This document shows positions 61,457 through 64,000 of a stretch of 64,000 nt of DNA, piece by piece (within the stretch, counting starts at the first letter, position 1; the number at the start of each line of letters is the position of its first letter). The translations under genes and the position numbers were made by a program. The notes under the pieces are model-generated. The model ran no database searches, had not been told where the DNA came from, and saw nothing but the letters and a program-made list of their open reading frames with translations. This DNA is from Pseudomonas sp. HN11 (lineage in GTDB: Bacteria; Pseudomonadota; Gammaproteobacteria; Pseudomonadales; Pseudomonadaceae), in the NCBI RefSeq assembly GCF_021390155.1, contig NZ_CP089985.1:1437001-1501000 (forward strand). Reading direction: 5' to 3'.

Positions 61457-62610
61457 TCCGCGTGGCAGCGGGCGACGCACACGCCTGCGGCGCCCGCCAA
61501 CACCAAGCATAGAACTGCCAACGGCCACGCCTGCTGACTCACCAGCAGGCTTGCCACACCGCCGATCAACGCGGCCATCAGCTGATGCATGAATCCGCTC
61601 AAGGCCATGGCGTAGGACCCGCTCACTGGCGCTTCATCATTGGCCACGGACAGGCTGATCGGATAACTCATCGATTGCCCGAACACCGCCAGGCAATAAG
61701 GCATCCACAGCAAGATGGCGAGCCCGCTGGCGAACAGACTGCCGTGCAGCATCATCGCCGTTCCCACCAATACCAGGCCGACGCCCCAGCCCATCATTCG
61801 TAACCGACCCGCGTGTGCAACGAAGCGATTGACCATCAACGCCCCCGCGAGATACGCCGCGCTGATCGGCCAGCCCAGCCAACCATATTGCGCCGCGCTC
61901 CACTCGAAACGGCCCTGCAGGATCAGCGGCGCGCAAGTGTTGAACGCGATGATCACCCCATAACCCAGACCACCGGCCAAAGCGGCGTGCAGAAACGGCG
62001 GGTGCCGCACGATCGTGGCGTAGATGCGCCAGGCGCGGACCTGCGAGTCGACTTTCACCAGCGTAGGGAACGTCACCCTTTGCAACACCAGCATCAACCC
62101 AACTGCGCCAATCGCCAACCCATAGAAGATCGCCTCCCAGCCGAAAACTACCTGTAACAGCGAACCAGCGAATTGCCCGATACCCAAGGCGACCACGAAG
62201 GTCATGCCCAGCCACGACAAACCTTTCGCCAACAGCGCACTCCTGAAACTGTCGCGCACCAACACCCGCGCCATCACGGAAACGCCGCCCGCGCCCAAGC
62301 CTTGAATCAGCCGCAATGACAGAAAGGTTTCAACGTTGAACGCCAGAGGGATTGCTGCACTGGCCAGCGCATACACGGCGAGTGCAGCCAGCAGAACGGG
62401 CTTGCGCCCAAAACGCTCACCCAGGCTGCCCCACAGCAGCATCGGCAAAGCCATGCCGACCAAGTAGATCGCCAGAGCCAAGGCGACATGGTCTTCGGCG
62501 GCGGGGAGGGCGCGCGCAATGGCTGGTACGGCTGGCAGGTAACTGCTGATGCCAACCTGGGCGAGGAAGGCGGCACTGCAGGCTATGACAAGAGTGGTCG
62601 TATTTTTCAA
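61423..62610 (-). CDS. MFS transporter (Bcr/CflA-like)
   Basis: A predicted 395-residue inner-membrane drug exporter with about 12 helices. [21 protein letters not shown] in helix 1 and [14 protein letters not shown] between helices 2 and 3 are typical of the Bcr/CflA drug exporter branch. There is no ATG near the N-terminus; a TTG at 62610 begins the conserved part, while a TTG at 62682 would add 24 unconserved residues. Substrate unknown. It overlaps yiaY tail to tail. Confidence 0.8.
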   Translation of the reverse strand: MKNTTTLVIACSAAFLAQVGISSYLPAVPAIARALPAAEDHVALALAIYLVGMALPMLLWGSLGERFGRKPVLLAALAVYALASAAIPLAFNVETFLSLRLIQGLGAGGVSVMARVLVRDSFRSALLAKGLSWLGMTFVVALGIGQFAGSLLQVVFGWEAIFYGLAIGAVGLMLVLQRVTFPTLVKVDSQVRAWRIYATIVRHPPFLHAALAGGLGYGVIIAFNTCAPLILQGRFEWSAAQYGWLGWPISAAYLAGALMVNRFVAHAGRLRMMGWGVGLVLVGTAMMLHGSLFASGLAILLWMPYCLAVFGQSMSYPISLSVANDEAPVSGSYAMALSGFMHQLMAALIGGVASLLVSQQAWPLAVLCLVLAGAAGVCVARCHADQNALRKISSI

Positions 62611-62709
62611 GAAAAGGGATCCGCCAGCGCGAGTTCCGAACAAATCATCGAAAGTCGAGTTATATAAACCGTGTCGTTTCAAACTCTTGATTTTTGGAAA
62701 GTCTGCAAC

Positions 62710-63265
62710 TCAATGGCAGCATTGGTTTTCTTCTATCAGACTCATGAGCCTTGAGCAAAATGAAAGTACTGTTTCATGGGACATGTCTGCTCGCAGCGTT
62801 ATACGAATTGCCGCCTTTCCTATGGGCACAACAGGAAAAAATACGGCTGAAGTGAAGAAGCCACTGTCGGCGAGTTGTGCTGCGATCGTGTTCGCTTTTT
62901 CCGCCTCTTCGCAGGGCACCAAACGGATTGCAGTGCTCGTGCCGTACTGCTCAGTTGCGATTAGTCTGTCAAATAACTGGATGTTTGCATCGGTTTTTTG
63001 AGTTTGCAACTCGAAGGGTCTTGGCCTTAAGTATTCCTTCAATGGCGCCATCCAATATTTGCTGGTTGTAATCAAGGCCAAGATATGAGGTGGTGCAAAA
63101 GTGTTGAAGTTGGCGGCCGTATTGATCGATAAGGAAGTTGGTGCTTTTAATAGTTACATTAAGTTCGCAAATTAGTCGTTCTTTGGCCGATTCCCAGTCT
63201 TCGTTAGAGGTTTGGATGGTTTTTTTATAGTTTGAGAATCTATTGGTCGACCTTGGGGTTTCCAT
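62710..63265 (-). pseudogene. Remnant of an alpha-oxoamine synthase-type PLP enzyme
   Basis: Two frames match opposite ends of one KBL/BioF/ALAS-type protein. The N-terminal part starts at the ATG 63265 (AAGGA before it; METPRSTNRFSNYKK, then CTTSYLGLDYNQQILDGAIE) and breaks off after AKTLRVANSK near 63000. The C-terminal part, in another frame (DANIQLFDRLIATEQYG, then SAVFFPVVPIGKAAIRITL), runs to 62710. About 200 middle residues that would hold the PLP lysine are gone. The DNA is AT-rich against its neighbours, a sign of transfer. It is not expected to be active. Confidence 0.7.
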
Positions 63266-63602
63266 TTTTCTGTCCTTGACGATGGAGAGCAAGAACATTA
63301 ATGGGAATATTTTTGAAAGTTAAGTCAGATCTTTCCTGTAGGGATGACACTCGGCGGATATTTTTTTTGTGTGAAACTTCCTGCGAGATTCAACTGAGAG
63401 TTGTCGGCCTTGCCGACTTCGCAATGAGATCAAGGCGCTTTTATCGTGGGATTTCGAGCTGCAACCAAGGGCGTTGTGTAATTCATTGAGGTCGCCTTTC
63501 ATTATATTGAGTAAGGTAGTAGCGCAGGGACCTAATGTGACGACAGCCCCCCAAGGCCAGTCTCTCAAGTAGTCAAAACCAGCGGGATGAAGGGAGTAGT
63601 TG
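63266..63602. other. AT-rich intergenic stretch
   Basis: No gene is recognised here. It is AT-rich and lacks a readable frame with a family match; it must hold the promoter of the NAD(P)-binding gene at its right end. Confidence 0.5.
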
Positions 63603-64000
63603 ATGAGAGTTCTGTTATTCGGTGCCACCGGCATGGTCGGCCAGGGCGTGCTGCGTGAGTGCCTGCTGGCTGCCGACGTGCAGGAAGTCGTCGCAGTCGG
63701 CCGCACGCCCCTGACCCAGGAACACGGCAAGCTGCACCAGGTGTTGCACAGCGACATGCTGGATTTCCAGCCGCTGGAAAACCTGCTGCAAGGCTTCGAT
63801 GCGTGTTTCTTCTGCCTTGGCGTCTCGTCGGCTGGGATGAATGAAGCCAAGTACACGCACCTCACTTATGATCTCACTCTGGTCGCCGCCAGCACCTTGG
63901 CGCGGCTCAATCCACAGATGACATTCATCTATGTGTCCGGCGCGGGCACCGACAGTTCCGAAGCGGGCAAGTCGATGTGGGCGCGGGTCAAGGGCAAGAC
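63603..64000 (+). CDS. NAD(P)-binding epimerase-like protein (cut by window edge)
   Basis: The first 132 residues of a Rossmann-fold atypical SDR. The dinucleotide motif LFGATGMVGQG lies at residues 5-15; YVSGAGTDSSE follows. Such YwnB/TIP30-like proteins bind NAD(P) and often act as reductases or redox sensors. GGGAG before the ATG at 63603 supports the start. The C-terminus lies beyond base 64000. Confidence 0.85.
   Translation, partial: MRVLLFGATGMVGQGVLRECLLAADVQEVVAVGRTPLTQEHGKLHQVLHSDMLDFQPLENLLQGFDACFFCLGVSSAGMNEAKYTHLTYDLTLVAASTLARLNPQMTFIYVSGAGTDSSEAGKSMWARVKGK

Noticed and set aside
63301..63489. 62-residue frame on the + strand beside the pseudogene
   Set aside because: No SD, no family match and erratic composition; it appears to be chance.

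Overview
The window looks like a chromosome segment of a fluorescent Pseudomonas (P. fluorescens group). The supporting signs are high GC and a complete protocatechuate (pca) branch of the beta-ketoadipate pathway under a PcaR-type IclR regulator. Others are a TtgABC/EmhABC-type RND efflux operon with a divergent TtgR-type repressor, XenB, HscC, OlsA/OlsB-like acyltransferases, CcoM, and scattered Pseudomonas REP palindromes carrying the GCGAGCAAGC core. No rRNA, tRNA, CRISPR array, IS element or prophage was found. The species call is an inference from gene content.

Layout. 1-12 kb: the N-terminal part of an MHYT-GGDEF membrane protein (cut by the window edge), a YkgJ Cys-cluster protein, an MFS carrier, rapA, a LysR-ridA-PLP enzyme group, two small conserved proteins (one is CcoM with an ANR/FNR box), and a PiT phosphate transporter. 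12.3-25.4 kb: pcaR, pcaK, pcaIJF-pcaHG, pcaT-pcaBDC, then a deacetylase lipoprotein and an OprD porin on the other strand. Together these cover outer- and inner-membrane uptake, ring cleavage and conversion of protocatechuate to succinyl-CoA and acetyl-CoA; only pobA is absent. PcaR-type boxes lie before pcaR and before pcaI, and Crc/Hfq-type A-rich motifs lie at the starts of the transport genes.

25.5-36 kb: a membrane J-protein with an HscC-type Hsp70, then the efflux operon emhABC/ttgABC facing its TetR repressor across a recognisable operator. 36-41 kb: arsR-MFS-xenB, acpH, olsA-like and olsB-like genes. 41-42.1 kb: an AT-richer stretch with an orphan protein carrying one Cys and a candidate HrpL promoter, the best candidate for something new. 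42.2-50 kb: serine hydrolase, Cys-rich small membrane protein, YceI, phospholipase-D-type phosphatidyltransferase, BglX, LemA and two TPM proteins. 50-57 kb: methyltransferase, EamA exporter, and a FecI/FecR/TonB-receptor signalling set with Fur-like boxes. 57-64 kb: class II aldolase and DapA-like lyase facing an XRE-cupin regulator, a DUF4917 (SIR2-like) protein, YiaY-type alcohol dehydrogenase, an MFS carrier, a deleted alpha-oxoamine synthase remnant in AT-rich DNA, and the start of an NAD(P)-binding protein.

All assignments come from reading the sequence and from knowledge of the families; no database search was run.
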